This document shows positions 8,243 through 17,230 of a stretch of DNA of 64,000 bases, piece by piece. The position numbers were made by a program, and so were the translations under genes. The stretch comes from Flavobacterium petrolei (lineage in GTDB: Bacteria > Bacteroidota > Bacteroidia > Flavobacteriales > Flavobacteriaceae): positions 434,001 to 498,000 of the forward strand of contig NZ_QNVY02000003.1 of NCBI RefSeq assembly GCF_003314435.2. The letters are read 5' to 3'. A model generated the notes under the pieces. That model ran no database searches. It was not told the DNA's origin and saw only the letters and a list, made by a program, of their open reading frames with translations. Each line of letters starts with the position of its first letter. The first letter of the stretch is position 1.

Positions 8243-8818
8243 TTATTCCTTCAGTTCTAAAGGCGCACCTTCTTCCAATTGTATTGCACCTGCAGACAAT
8301 AAATGTTGATCATCTATTTGATGTGACAATGATGATTGTTGACGTATATAAGCCATTTTTATCGCCGCAATAGCAGCTTCGGTTCCTTTGTTTCCATGAA
8401 TTCCTCCACTTCTATCTATGGATTGCTGCATCGTGTTGTCCGTAAGAACACAAAATATAACCGGAACATCCGTTTGAACATTCAAATCTTTTATTCCTTG
8501 CGTTACTCCCTCGCACACAAAATCAAAATGTTTCGTTTGACCTTGGATGACGCAACCGATAACGATTACGGCATCAACATTTTGAGTTTGCAACATCTTT
8601 TTAGCACCATAAACAAGCTCAAAACTTCCTGGAACATTCCAACGAATAATTTGCCCAGCCGGAACTTCGTTTTCTAACAGTGTTTTGAACGCACCATCAA
8701 AAAGACCTTCGGTGATGGTTTCGTTCCACTCTGCAACTACAATTCCAAAACGAAATTTCTTCGCATTGGGAACCGTGTTTTTGTCGTATTCGGATAAATT
8801 TTTATTTTCGGTAGCCAT
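8243..8818 (-). CDS. ribH: 6,7-dimethyl-8-ribityllumazine synthase
   Basis: Penultimate enzyme of riboflavin synthesis; condenses ribityl-aminouracil with dihydroxybutanone phosphate in an icosahedral or pentameric shell. Typical motifs: VVAEWNETITEGLFDGA, VPGSFELVYGAKK, the VIGCVIQGQTKHFDFVCEGVT stretch and GNKGTEAAIAAIKM. At 191 residues it is longer than the usual 155-165: about 25 extra N-terminal residues and about 30 polar C-terminal ones (HQIDDQHLLSAGAIQLEEG...). It sits 106 bp after the TPR gene in the same direction, a neighbourhood I recall from other flavobacteria. Confidence 0.95.
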   Translation of the reverse strand: MATENKNLSEYDKNTVPNAKKFRFGIVVAEWNETITEGLFDGAFKTLLENEVPAGQIIRWNVPGSFELVYGAKKMLQTQNVDAVIVIGCVIQGQTKHFDFVCEGVTQGIKDLNVQTDVPVIFCVLTDNTMQQSIDRSGGIHGNKGTEAAIAAIKMAYIRQQSSLSHQIDDQHLLSAGAIQLEEGAPLELKE

Positions 8819-8924
8819 TTGATTTTAAAATTTTGATTTTAGAATTTTGATTTCAGATATTAAAGATAGCATTTTGAAAACAAAATTCTACAATCTTAAA
8901 TCACCAATCTTATATCATTTTTTA

Positions 8925-9701
8925 CTATTGTGCCAATCCTATCAAAACATCAACTGAAGCACCTTCTGGAGTAGCTTCATAATTTTCTTTAATATCTGTA
9001 AAATATTTCAATGCATCCGCTTTATTACCTAAAGCAAGAGCAGTTTTTCCTGCTTTCAATAAGAAACGTGGCGTAGTGAAATCATTTTTATTAGCAGTAG
9101 CAGCTTTTACATAATTCTCTAAAGCCTCTTTTGGTTGATTTTTTTGAGAATAAGCATCGCCAATTGCTCCTTTTGCCAAAGCACTTAGAACAATATCATC
9201 TGATTTGAACTTGTTTAAATAATCAATCGCTTCTGTATATTTTCCGGTGTTCAAATACGCAATTCCAGCATAATAGTTTGCTAAATTTCCGGCATCAGTA
9301 CCAGAATATTCATCAGCTATTTTCAAGAATCCAAATTTCCCTTCTGAACCATTCAAAGATAACTTATATAATGAGTCACTTGCAACTCCATCAGTAGCTT
9401 TTTGAAAATTTTGTTGTGCAACGAACATTTCATTAGCAGCTTCATCTTCTTTTGGCGCAGCAATAAATCGCTGATACGCTAAATAACCAATTGTAACTAA
9501 AGCAGCAACGGCAACTAATCCAATAATAACTTTTTGATTTTTAGCAACAAAATCCTCCGTTATTGTAGCCGTTTCGTCTAATTTTGAAAAAACCTCAGCT
9601 GTTGTACTGTCTTTTTCATCAATGATTACTGCTTCAACTCCTTCTTCTTTTACTTCTTTTTCTTTTGGTGCTTTATATCCTCTTTTATTGTAAGTAGCCA
9701 T
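8925..9701 (-). CDS. Membrane-anchored TPR protein (YfgM-like topology)
   Basis: 258 residues. A charged cytoplasmic N-terminus (1-56) leads to a single membrane helix (about 57-77, KVIIGLVAVAALVTIGYLAY) and then an extracytoplasmic region with helical tetratricopeptide repeats (about 125-258, e.g. AGIAYLNTGKYTEAIDYLNKF). The layout resembles YfgM, a chaperone-associated inner-membrane protein, but homology is not certain. Divergent from recF; upstream of ribH. A good promoter match lies upstream at 9724-9756. Confidence 0.85.
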   Translation of the reverse strand: MATYNKRGYKAPKEKEVKEEGVEAVIIDEKDSTTAEVFSKLDETATITEDFVAKNQKVIIGLVAVAALVTIGYLAYQRFIAAPKEDEAANEMFVAQQNFQKATDGVASDSLYKLSLNGSEGKFGFLKIADEYSGTDAGNLANYYAGIAYLNTGKYTEAIDYLNKFKSDDIVLSALAKGAIGDAYSQKNQPKEALENYVKAATANKNDFTTPRFLLKAGKTALALGNKADALKYFTDIKENYEATPEGASVDVLIGLAQ

Positions 9702-9723
9702 TTAAATTTAATTTAGTGAGTCG

Positions 9724-9756
9724 CAAAAATAAAATTTTTATTCAAACCCACACAAA
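9724..9756 (-). promoter_or_regulatory. Promoter of the TPR-ribH transcript
   Basis: Reading the minus strand: TTTG (rc of 9753-9756), 21 bases, then TATTTTTG (rc of 9724-9731). This fits the Bacteroidota -33/-7 pattern. The TPR ATG is 22 bases downstream. Confidence 0.5.
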
Positions 9757-9933
9757 AAATATGCTTTTATATTTAAAAAAAATATCCTACCAGATTCTTT
9801 GTTTCGAAAGACAAAATAATTCTGATAGAAAAAACAGAAAAGAGGGTTTTATCGATATTTTTCAATAATTTGCACCCACTTTGAAAAACCTGTTTAAAAA
9901 CAGCAAAGTTCTCAATACCAGCAAGCCTTACCC

Positions 9934-11013
9934 ATGTATTTAAAAAAAATTTCACTTTTCAATTATAAGAATTTCTCCGAAGCCAATTTCGATTTTGACA
10001 CTAAAATAAATTGTTTTGTAGGCAAAAACGGAATTGGTAAAACAAATGTGCTGGATGCTATTTATCATTTGTCGTACGGAAAAAGCTATTTCAATCCATT
10101 AGCAGTTCAAAATATCAAACATGGCGAAGAATTTTTTGTGATTGACGCTGAATTTGAAAAAAACGAAAGAACGGAACAAATTGTCTGCAGTCTTAAAAAA
10201 GGCCAGAAAAAAATATTGAAACGCAATGGCAAAGCGTACGATAAATTCTCAGATCACATTGGGTTTATTCCTTTGGTAATTATCTCTCCTGCCGATAGAG
10301 ATTTGATTGTGGAAGGAAGCGAAACCAGACGAAAATTCATGGACAGTGTAATCTCGCAACTGGACTCCCATTATTTGCAGCAACTCATTCAATACCAGAA
10401 AGTGATGAGCCAGCGCAATGCTTTATTGAAATATTTTGCGTTAAATCATGTTTTCGAAACTGACACGCTGTCTATATATAATGAGCAATTGACCGGTTTT
10501 GGACAATATATTTTCGAAAAAAGGAAAGAATTTATAGAACAATTCATTCCTATTTTCAATACCCATCATCAAGCTATAACAGGTTCGCAAGAAACAGTTC
10601 AACTCGTATATCAAAGTCATTTATTTGAAAAAGATTTATTGACCCTTTTGCAGGAAAACATCAATAAAGATCGTGCTTTGCACTATACTAGCGTGGGAAT
10701 TCACAAAGACGATTTGGCCTTTGAAATTGATGAACATCCAATAAAGAAATTTGGCTCGCAAGGCCAACAAAAATCGTATTTGATAGCTTTGAAACTAGCG
10801 CAGTTTGAGTTTCTAAAAAAACAAAGCGGTGTCAAACCAATTCTATTATTTGATGATATTTTTGACAAATTAGACGAAAGTCGTGTGGCGAAAATAATTG
10901 AAATGGTCAATAGCGATACTTTTGGACAGCTTTTCATTTCAGATACCCATCCGGAACGTACCGAAGTGATTGTAAAATCGACGCATCAGAGCTATAAAAT
11001 TTTTAACTTATAA
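9934..11013 (+). CDS. recF: DNA replication/repair protein RecF
   Basis: SMC-like ATPase that helps load RecA at gaps. 359 residues, normal length. Walker A GKNGIGKT at 30-37, signature region [18 protein letters not shown], Walker [12 protein letters not shown], and the final ISDTHPER switch motif. Divergent from the TPR gene; the 232-bp spacer holds a TAATTTGCAC sequence near 9866 that resembles a -7 box with one base missing. Not located next to dnaA/dnaN here, which is usual in this phylum. Confidence 0.96.
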   Translation: MYLKKISLFNYKNFSEANFDFDTKINCFVGKNGIGKTNVLDAIYHLSYGKSYFNPLAVQNIKHGEEFFVIDAEFEKNERTEQIVCSLKKGQKKILKRNGKAYDKFSDHIGFIPLVIISPADRDLIVEGSETRRKFMDSVISQLDSHYLQQLIQYQKVMSQRNALLKYFALNHVFETDTLSIYNEQLTGFGQYIFEKRKEFIEQFIPIFNTHHQAITGSQETVQLVYQSHLFEKDLLTLLQENINKDRALHYTSVGIHKDDLAFEIDEHPIKKFGSQGQQKSYLIALKLAQFEFLKKQSGVKPILLFDDIFDKLDESRVAKIIEMVNSDTFGQLFISDTHPERTEVIVKSTHQSYKIFNL

Positions 11014-11091
11014 CTTTTATTTAGTACTTTATCAGGTCTGAAAATTGAAAAATTACCTAATTTAGCGTATTCAAATTTAAATAAAAAAACA

Positions 11092-11790
11092 ATGAAATTT
11101 CAACCAATATTCCTCATAATCATATCATTTGTGATCTTTTCCTGTAACGGACAAACTTCAAAAAAAAGCCAAACAATCGATGCGAAAGCTTTTAGCGAAA
11201 AAATCGCTGCTACTCCAAATCCACAAATTCTGGATGTCCGAACACCAGAAGAATTTTCCGCCGATCATCTTGACAAGGCTGTAAATGTAAATTGGTTAGG
11301 AGACAATTTTGTTGCCGGTGCTGAAAAAATGGATAAAACAAAACCCGTTTTTGTGTATTGCAAAAGCAGCGGACGAAGCCAGAGTGCCGTTGAAAAACTG
11401 GAAGAACTTGGTTTTACAAATATTTATCAATTGCAAGGCGGAATATTAAAATGGGATGCTGCAGGATTGTCTAAACCGGATAACAAAATCACAGGAATGA
11501 CCATGCAGGAATACAACAAATTAGTCAACTCTGACAAAAAAGTATTGATTGACTTTTATGCGGAATGGTGTGCACCCTGCAAAAAAATGAAACCGTATCT
11601 TTTGCAAATGGAGAAAGAATTAGCAGATAAAGTAACTATTATTCGTCTTGATGCTGACAAAAATAAAACCTTGATGACCGAAATGAAAATTAATGAGCTC
11701 CCTACTTTATTGCTTTATGAAAATGCAGCAGTACAATGGAAACATTCCGGTTTTATAAGCGAAGAGGAATTAAGAAAACAAATACAATAA
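11092..11790 (+). CDS. Lipoprotein with fused rhodanese and thioredoxin domains
   Basis: 232 residues. A signal sequence ends in FSC, with Cys18 as likely lipid-attached residue. Residues about 30-128 form a rhodanese domain (ILDVRTPEEFSADHLDKAVNV) with active-site Cys90 in VYCKSSGRS. Residues about 135-232 form a thioredoxin domain with the redox pair Cys160/Cys163 in EWCAPCK and the cis-proline loop NELPTLLL. It is therefore probably an envelope thiol-handling protein that could shuttle sulfane sulfur or reduce protein disulfides; the substrate is unknown. First gene of a compact run with DUF2461 (6 bp) and a glycosyltransferase (5 bp). Confidence 0.9.
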   Translation: MKFQPIFLIIISFVIFSCNGQTSKKSQTIDAKAFSEKIAATPNPQILDVRTPEEFSADHLDKAVNVNWLGDNFVAGAEKMDKTKPVFVYCKSSGRSQSAVEKLEELGFTNIYQLQGGILKWDAAGLSKPDNKITGMTMQEYNKLVNSDKKVLIDFYAEWCAPCKKMKPYLLQMEKELADKVTIIRLDADKNKTLMTEMKINELPTLLLYENAAVQWKHSGFISEEELRKQIQ

Positions 11791-11796
11791 CTCAAG

Positions 11797-12468
11797 ATGC
11801 TTTCAAAAGACACATTGCAATTTCTGGATGATTTAAAAGCTAATAATAATAGGGATTGGTTTCTGGAAAACAAAAAAAGATACGAAGCATTCAAGAAAGA
11901 TTACCAACAATTAGTTGCTGATTTACTGGACGCCATGAAACCGCTGGATCCATCGCTGGAAATGCTGGAAGTCAAAAATTGTACGTTCAGAATCAATCGT
12001 GACATTCGGTTTTCTAAGGATAAAACGCCTTACAAATCACACTTAGGAATCTGGCTTTCGTCTGGTGCCAAAGGGCTTAATCGATCTGGCTATTACATTC
12101 ACCTTGAAAAAGGAGCCAGTTTTATAGCCGGCGGACTGTATTGTCCAGAGTCTGAAGATTTAAAAAAAATGCGTAAAGAAATAGCGTTTTTTTATGAGGA
12201 TTTAGAAGCTATTCTTGCTGAAAAAGATTTCAAAAGTGAATTTGAAGATTTTGATCGCAATGAAAAAGACACTTTAAAAAATCCACCCCGAGGTTACGAT
12301 AAAGAACATCCGGCGATAGAATTATTAAAATTAAAAAGCTTTGAAGCCTCTCAAAAAATTGATTTCAGCGCAGCATCCAAAAAAGATTTTGTTGCCGTTA
12401 TGAGCCAAAAACTAATTGCGCTAAAACCGTTGAACGATTACATCAATCGCGCTTTAACGTCGGAGTAA
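11797..12468 (+). CDS. DUF2461 family protein
   Basis: 223 residues matching DUF2461 (TIGR02453): the N-terminal LKANNNRDWFLENKKRYEAFK motif, CTFRINRDIRFSKDKTPYKSHLG in the middle and NPPRGYDKEHP near residue 165. No signal peptide or membrane helix, so cytoplasmic. The family is widespread and its biochemical role is unknown. Six bp after the rhodanese-thioredoxin gene and 5 bp before the glycosyltransferase, so the three are probably one transcript, with no obvious functional theme. Confidence 0.93.
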   Translation: MLSKDTLQFLDDLKANNNRDWFLENKKRYEAFKKDYQQLVADLLDAMKPLDPSLEMLEVKNCTFRINRDIRFSKDKTPYKSHLGIWLSSGAKGLNRSGYYIHLEKGASFIAGGLYCPESEDLKKMRKEIAFFYEDLEAILAEKDFKSEFEDFDRNEKDTLKNPPRGYDKEHPAIELLKLKSFEASQKIDFSAASKKDFVAVMSQKLIALKPLNDYINRALTSE

Positions 12469-12473
12469 TTGTA

Positions 12474-13541
12474 ATGAAAAAAAGGAAAATACTTTTTCTT
12501 GGCGAATCCTACAGAGCCGATGCCATCACTTGGATGAACGGACTCAAGGAATTTGGTGATTTTGAAATCATTACTTGGGAATTAAAAACGCCTAGTACTG
12601 GTTTTAAAAACAGAATTTTAAGGGTTTTAGAATTTGAATTAGCCATTTTTAAAATCAGGAAACTAATAAAAGTTCAAAAACCGGACATGGTTATTGCGGA
12701 AAGAACCACCAGTTATGGTTTTCTTGCTGCATTATCCGGCGTAAAACCAATAGCAATAGCACAACAAGGCAGAACCGATTTATGGCCTGAGAAATCTATT
12801 TCCCTTCCGCTAAAAAAAATCATTCAAAAGTATGCTTTTCAAAAAGCCGATTTAATTCATGCTTGGGGTCCCGTGATGACTATTTCTATGATGGAGGCAA
12901 AAGTTGACATGAGCAAGGTTTTAGTACTACCAAAGGGAATTGATTTAGTACACTTTGGAAATCAAAACACGGCCAATCCAGAAAAAATTTGCGCCATCGT
13001 AACGCGTTCTTTACTAACGGAATACCGACATGATATTATTCTAAAATCATTTGCCATTTTAAACCAAAAAGGTATCGATTTCGTACTTACAATTATTGGT
13101 GACGGAACACAACTTGCTGCATTAAAAGAATTAGCAAAAAAATTAAACATCGAAAATAAAGTCAATTTTACCGGACGAATTCAAAACACCGTTTTACCAA
13201 AACTGTTGCAAGAATCTAACATTTACATCAGTATGCCAATAACAGAAGGCGTTTCGGCATCTTTATTTGAAGCGATGGCTACAAACTGTTATCCAATAGT
13301 AAGTGATATTGCAGGAAATAAAAGCTGGATCAAGCATCGCAAAAACGGTCAATTAATTCCTGTTGACGACTATAAAAAGCTTACCGAAGAATTAATCTGG
13401 GCGTTTGAAAATAAAGAATATAGAGAAAAAGCAGTTTCTGAGAACAGAAAATTTGTTGTAAAAAATGCAAATTATACTACTAATATGAAAATTATTGTCA
13501 ATAAATACCACGAGTTAATCGATGGATTAAATGTAAAATAA
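12474..13541 (+). CDS. Glycosyltransferase, GT4-type
   Basis: 355 residues with a GT-B layout. The C-terminal half carries the sugar-nucleotide binding pattern: LVLPKGIDLVHFG, FVLTIIGDGTQLAALKELA, VNFTGRI and the EX7E-like segment PITEGVSASLFEAMATNCYPIVSD. It probably transfers a hexose from a nucleotide sugar to an envelope glycan or lipid. No membrane helix. It is an isolated glycosyltransferase, not part of a capsule cluster in this window, so the acceptor cannot be guessed. Confidence 0.88.
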   Translation: MKKRKILFLGESYRADAITWMNGLKEFGDFEIITWELKTPSTGFKNRILRVLEFELAIFKIRKLIKVQKPDMVIAERTTSYGFLAALSGVKPIAIAQQGRTDLWPEKSISLPLKKIIQKYAFQKADLIHAWGPVMTISMMEAKVDMSKVLVLPKGIDLVHFGNQNTANPEKICAIVTRSLLTEYRHDIILKSFAILNQKGIDFVLTIIGDGTQLAALKELAKKLNIENKVNFTGRIQNTVLPKLLQESNIYISMPITEGVSASLFEAMATNCYPIVSDIAGNKSWIKHRKNGQLIPVDDYKKLTEELIWAFENKEYREKAVSENRKFVVKNANYTTNMKIIVNKYHELIDGLNVK

Positions 13542-13606
13542 GCTGTTTCTGAATTAATAGATTCTGTCTGATTGTCAAAAATCACCAACAACTACATTTT
13601 AATTCT

Positions 13607-13614
13607 TACTTTTG
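13607..13614 (+). promoter_or_regulatory. Candidate -7 box for murB
   Basis: TACTTTTG matches TAnnTTTG and lies 37 bases before the murB ATG at 13651. It overlaps the in-frame TTG at 13612, which argues against that codon as a start. No convincing -33 TTTG. Confidence 0.5.
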
Positions 13615-13650
13615 GTGCAGGATTCAACAACACAAAACGCACTTTCTTTT

Positions 13651-14664
13651 ATGGAAATATTACCTAATTTCTCTTTAAAAAAATACAATACATTTGGCAT
13701 TGAAGCCAAAGCAAAACAGTTTGTCGCCGTACATTCTGTGCAGAATTTGAAAACTATTTTACAAGAAAATAAAACGCAGCAAAAATTTATTTTAGGTGGA
13801 GGCAGCAACATGCTTTTGACAAAAAACATTGATGCGCTTGTCATTCATATCGATTTGAAAGGCAAAAAAATCCTTGAAGAAAATGAAAATTTTGTTTGGG
13901 TCGAAAGTCAGGCAGGCGAAAGCTGGCATGAATTTGTGCTTTGGACCATCAATCAAAATTTTGGTGGTTTAGAAAACATGTCGCTCATTCCGGGAAATGT
14001 GGGAACCACGCCGGTCCAAAACATAGGAGCCTATGGCACCGAAATCAAAGATACTTTTGTTTCCTGCGAAGCAATGACGATAGAAAGTCAGGAAATGAAA
14101 ACCTTTACAAAGGAAGAATGTCATTTTGGATACCGAGAAAGCGTTTTTAAAAACGAAGCAAAAAACCAATATATCATTACTTCGGTTGTCTTTAAATTGA
14201 CGAAAACAAATCATAAAATCAATACTTCTTACGGAGATATTTCATCTGAATTAGCCAAAAATAACATCACAAATCCAACTTTAAAGGACGTCAGCAATGC
14301 CGTAATTACCATTCGACAAAGTAAATTACCCGACCCAAAAGAACTAGGAAACAGTGGAAGTTTTTTTAAAAATCCAATTCTATTGAAATCAGATTTCGAA
14401 AAAATTCATCAGCAATTTCCTGAAATGAAATATTTCGATATTTCAGAAACCGAAGTAAAAGTCCCTGCAGGGTGGCTAATTGAACAAGCCGGTTTCAAAG
14501 GAAAACGTTTTGGTGATGCCGGAATTCATAAAAATCAAGCTTTAGTTTTAGTGAATTATGGCAATGCTACAGGTCAAGAAATTTTGAATGTTTCTAAGGA
14601 TATTCAGGAGACAATCTTTAAAACGTTTGGCATTCGTATTGAAGCGGAAGTAAATGTTATTTAA
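13651..14664 (+). CDS. murB: UDP-N-acetylenolpyruvoylglucosamine reductase
   Basis: FAD enzyme that reduces UDP-GlcNAc-enolpyruvate to UDP-MurNAc in peptidoglycan synthesis. 337 residues from the ATG at 13651, the length of type I (E. coli-like) MurB. FAD-binding motifs FILGGGSNMLL and PGNVGTTPVQNIGAYG are present; the catalytic serine is near residue 237 in GNSGSFFKNP; the PAGWLIEQAGFKGKRFGDAGIHKNQALVLVN block is characteristic. The reading frame is open back to a TTG at 13612, but that codon lies in the promoter box. Confidence 0.96.
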   Translation: MEILPNFSLKKYNTFGIEAKAKQFVAVHSVQNLKTILQENKTQQKFILGGGSNMLLTKNIDALVIHIDLKGKKILEENENFVWVESQAGESWHEFVLWTINQNFGGLENMSLIPGNVGTTPVQNIGAYGTEIKDTFVSCEAMTIESQEMKTFTKEECHFGYRESVFKNEAKNQYIITSVVFKLTKTNHKINTSYGDISSELAKNNITNPTLKDVSNAVITIRQSKLPDPKELGNSGSFFKNPILLKSDFEKIHQQFPEMKYFDISETEVKVPAGWLIEQAGFKGKRFGDAGIHKNQALVLVNYGNATGQEILNVSKDIQETIFKTFGIRIEAEVNVI

Positions 14665-14758
14665 TAAAAAAAAGAGTGTTTGACTCCTTAGATTATCGAA
14701 TAACAAATTGATTAATTTTATGTTTACTCTAATATTAAAAGACCTAACTTATTAAAGT

Positions 14759-15373
14759 ATGTACACACCAGAAATCTATAAAAACGAGAATCAAGAAGAA
14801 ATCAAAAAATTTCTGCAAGAGAACAGCTTTGGTATTCTAATTAATCAAACCAACGGAAAATTGTGCGCTACACATATTCCGTTAGAGCTGGAAACCAATG
14901 AAGAAGGCAACGAAATTTTGTACGGGCACATTTCTAAAGAAAATCCACAATGGAATGGTTTTATAGACAACGACCAAGTTTTAGCAGTATTTACAGGACC
15001 ACATTCCTATATTTCTTCTTCTTGGTACGATCATGAAAATGTACCTACTTGGAACTATATTGCCGTTCATGTGTATGGGAAAATCAAAATTATTGAAGGA
15101 GAAGCTGTCATCGAATCCTTAAAAAAACTAGTTGATAAGTACGAACAAAATTCTAAAAACCCGGTTCGTGTAGCAGATTTATCGAAGAAAACAATGATGC
15201 AAACTCGTGGTATCGTTGCGTTTGAAATTGAAATTACTGAAATCCAAGCCACGAGAAAATTGTCACAAAACAGAGATGAAAAAAACCATCAAAACATCAT
15301 TTCTGAGTTAGAAAAAACAGAAGATTTCCAAGCCATTGCTGTTGCAAATGAAATGAAGAACTGTCCTCGATAA
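14759..15373 (+). CDS. PaiB-like FMN-binding protein
   Basis: 204 residues matching the PaiB / FMN-binding split-barrel family (PF04299 type): MYTPEIYK start, FGILINQTNGKLCATHIPLEL, HISKENPQWNGF, GPHSYISSSWYDHENVPTWNYIAVHVYG. In Bacillus PaiB is reported as a negative regulator; many homologues are simply flavin-binding proteins, so regulation is not established here. Stand-alone gene, 94 bp after murB and 99 bp before the next glycosyltransferase. Confidence 0.9.
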   Translation: MYTPEIYKNENQEEIKKFLQENSFGILINQTNGKLCATHIPLELETNEEGNEILYGHISKENPQWNGFIDNDQVLAVFTGPHSYISSSWYDHENVPTWNYIAVHVYGKIKIIEGEAVIESLKKLVDKYEQNSKNPVRVADLSKKTMMQTRGIVAFEIEITEIQATRKLSQNRDEKNHQNIISELEKTEDFQAIAVANEMKNCPR

Positions 15374-15422
15374 ATTATTGCGAAATTCACAGATAGTATT
15401 TAACAATTCACAATTCTATTCA

Positions 15423-15430
15423 TACCTTTG
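15423..15430 (+). promoter_or_regulatory. Candidate -7 box for the glycosyltransferase-sigma factor pair
   Basis: TACCTTTG matches TAnnTTTG, 42 bases before the ATG at 15473. The 5' leader would contain the 12-bp palindrome CCGAAATTTCGG (15438-15449). Confidence 0.5.
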
Positions 15431-15472
15431 CACTCTACCGAAATTTCGGGATTAAAAACTCATTAAACTCAG

Positions 15473-16579
15473 ATGCTTATACTAATTCTTTACTTTTTTA
15501 TTTTTATTGTTTCGGTTCAAATTTTGTATTATCTGGGTGTTTTTGGAAAATTTGCTTTTGCTAAAGTGCAAAAATTCACACCAAAAAGAATCCCGATTTC
15601 GGTGATTGTTTGTGCCAAAAACGAAGAGGAAAATATTGTTAATTTTATTCCTCTGCTTGCAGAACAAAACTATCCTGATTTTGAAATTGTTCTGATAGAT
15701 GATGCATCAAGTGACGCTACTTTGGATATTTTTGAAGGTTTTGAAAAACAATATTCTAATGTTCGTTTGGTAAAAGTAGAGAACAACGAAGCTTTTTGGG
15801 GAAACAAAAAATATGCTCTGACATTAGGAATAAAAGCCGCGAAAAAAGAGTATTTATTATTTACTGATGCAGATTGCTACCCAACTTCGAAAGAGTGGAT
15901 TACCGCAATGAGTTCTCAATTTACGATGCAGAAAACAATAGTTTTAGGTTATGGTAAATATGAAAAAATCCCAAATTCGTTTCTGAATAAAATAATTCGT
16001 TTTGAAACTTTATTGACTGCAATTCAATATTTTTCATGGGCAAAAATTGGACATCCTTACATGGGTGTCGGAAGGAATTTAGCCTATAAAAAGGAAGAGT
16101 TTTTTAATGTAAATGGATTCATCGAACACATGCAAATTCGATCTGGTGATGATGATTTATTTGTAAACCAAGCAGCAAAAGCTAAAAATACAACCATTGC
16201 TTATAGTCCGGAAAGTTTTACGGTTTCTAAACCCAAAACATCTTTCAAAGACTGGTGGATTCAAAAAAGAAGACATGTTGCTACGGCAAATTATTACAAA
16301 CCTTTTGACAAATTGCAGTTAGGAGCATTCTACTGCTCGCAATTGTTATTTGTTTTATTGCCTATTGTACTCCTTTCTTTTCAATTCCAATGGATTTTAG
16401 TGCTATGCTTAATAGTGCTTCGATATATTATAACTTGGATCATCGTTGGATTTTCAGCAGGTAAATTAAAAGAAAAAGATGTTGTATATTGGTATCCTAT
16501 ACTTGAATTGGTCTTGCTCTTTACACAAATGAATATCTTTATAACAAATACATTCTCAAAACCGGTACATTGGAAATAA
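15473..16579 (+). CDS. Glycosyltransferase, GT2-type, membrane bound
   Basis: 368 residues. An N-terminal helix (about 1-22), a GT-A domain with ISVIVCAKNEEENI, the DDASSD motif and FTDADCYP (the metal-binding DxD), then GDDDLFVNQAA and QKRRH (catalytic Asp and QxxRW-like region), and two or three C-terminal membrane helices (about 285-350). Such enzymes build membrane glycolipids or polysaccharides. Its last codons overlap the sigma factor start, so the two are translationally coupled, a pairing I recall in other flavobacteria. Confidence 0.9.
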   Translation: MLILILYFFIFIVSVQILYYLGVFGKFAFAKVQKFTPKRIPISVIVCAKNEEENIVNFIPLLAEQNYPDFEIVLIDDASSDATLDIFEGFEKQYSNVRLVKVENNEAFWGNKKYALTLGIKAAKKEYLLFTDADCYPTSKEWITAMSSQFTMQKTIVLGYGKYEKIPNSFLNKIIRFETLLTAIQYFSWAKIGHPYMGVGRNLAYKKEEFFNVNGFIEHMQIRSGDDDLFVNQAAKAKNTTIAYSPESFTVSKPKTSFKDWWIQKRRHVATANYYKPFDKLQLGAFYCSQLLFVLLPIVLLSFQFQWILVLCLIVLRYIITWIIVGFSAGKLKEKDVVYWYPILELVLLFTQMNIFITNTFSKPVHWK

Positions 16580-17121
16580 ACAAACAAATAGAAAAAGCGA
16601 AACAAGGCGATCAGGTTGCCTTTACTTTTCTATTGAATCATTACTGGAATGAAGTGTACGGTTTTATGCTGAAACGTACCGAAAACGAAACCAATGCTGA
16701 GGACATTACCATTGAAACGTTCTCGAAAGCATTTGATAAAATCGCCACTTATAACTCGGAATTTCAATTTAATACTTGGCTTATTGCTATTGCAAAAAAC
16801 GTACACATCGATTTATTACGAAAAAAGAAATCAAGTCTTTTTGTCGAAATTACCGATGAACAAGACCAACAAGCCTACAATATTGCCGACACCACTCCAT
16901 CCGCGGAAGACGAATTGATTACGGAACAAAATTTATCTCAGTTACTGCAATTCATCAAAGAATTGAAACCCCATTATCAGGAAGTGATTCAGCTGCGTTA
17001 TTTTCAGGAAATGAGTTACCAGGAAATTGCCAATAAAATTGACGAACCTTTGAGTAATGTGAAAATTAAATTGCTTCGCGCCAAAAAACTTCTGGCGGAA
17101 ATCATTCAGAATAAAAGGTAA
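16570..17121 (+). CDS. ECF-type RNA polymerase sigma factor, TTG start
   Basis: 183 residues: sigma region 2 (KAKQGDQVAFTFLLNHYWNEVYGFMLKRT ... AEDITIETFSKAFDKI) and region 4 (LKPHYQEVIQLRYFQEMSYQEIANKI, a helix-turn-helix). It directs RNA polymerase to a specific promoter set. No anti-sigma gene is adjacent. The start is TTG at 16570, inside the last four codons of the glycosyltransferase gene; the next Met is residue 33, well inside region 2, so the TTG start is needed for a complete domain and translation is probably coupled. Confidence 0.9.
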   Translation: MEINKQIEKAKQGDQVAFTFLLNHYWNEVYGFMLKRTENETNAEDITIETFSKAFDKIATYNSEFQFNTWLIAIAKNVHIDLLRKKKSSLFVEITDEQDQQAYNIADTTPSAEDELITEQNLSQLLQFIKELKPHYQEVIQLRYFQEMSYQEIANKIDEPLSNVKIKLLRAKKLLAEIIQNKR

Positions 17122-17169
17122 TATTATTTTAAAAAATCAGCATCGATTCTTAATTATCTAAAAGCAAAA

Positions 17170-17198
17170 AAGTGATCTAAATTAATTTTAGACCACTT
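17170..17198 (-). terminator. Terminator between sigma factor and phosphodiesterase genes
   Basis: AAGTGATCTAAA (17170-17181) pairs with TTTAGACCACTT (17187-17198) with one mismatch. On the minus strand the stem is followed by a T-rich stretch, so it serves the leftward gene ending at 17231 and may also stop rightward transcription. Confidence 0.65.
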
Positions 17199-17230
17199 CG
17201 TTAAATCAAAGCAATTATATTTCTAAAAAA

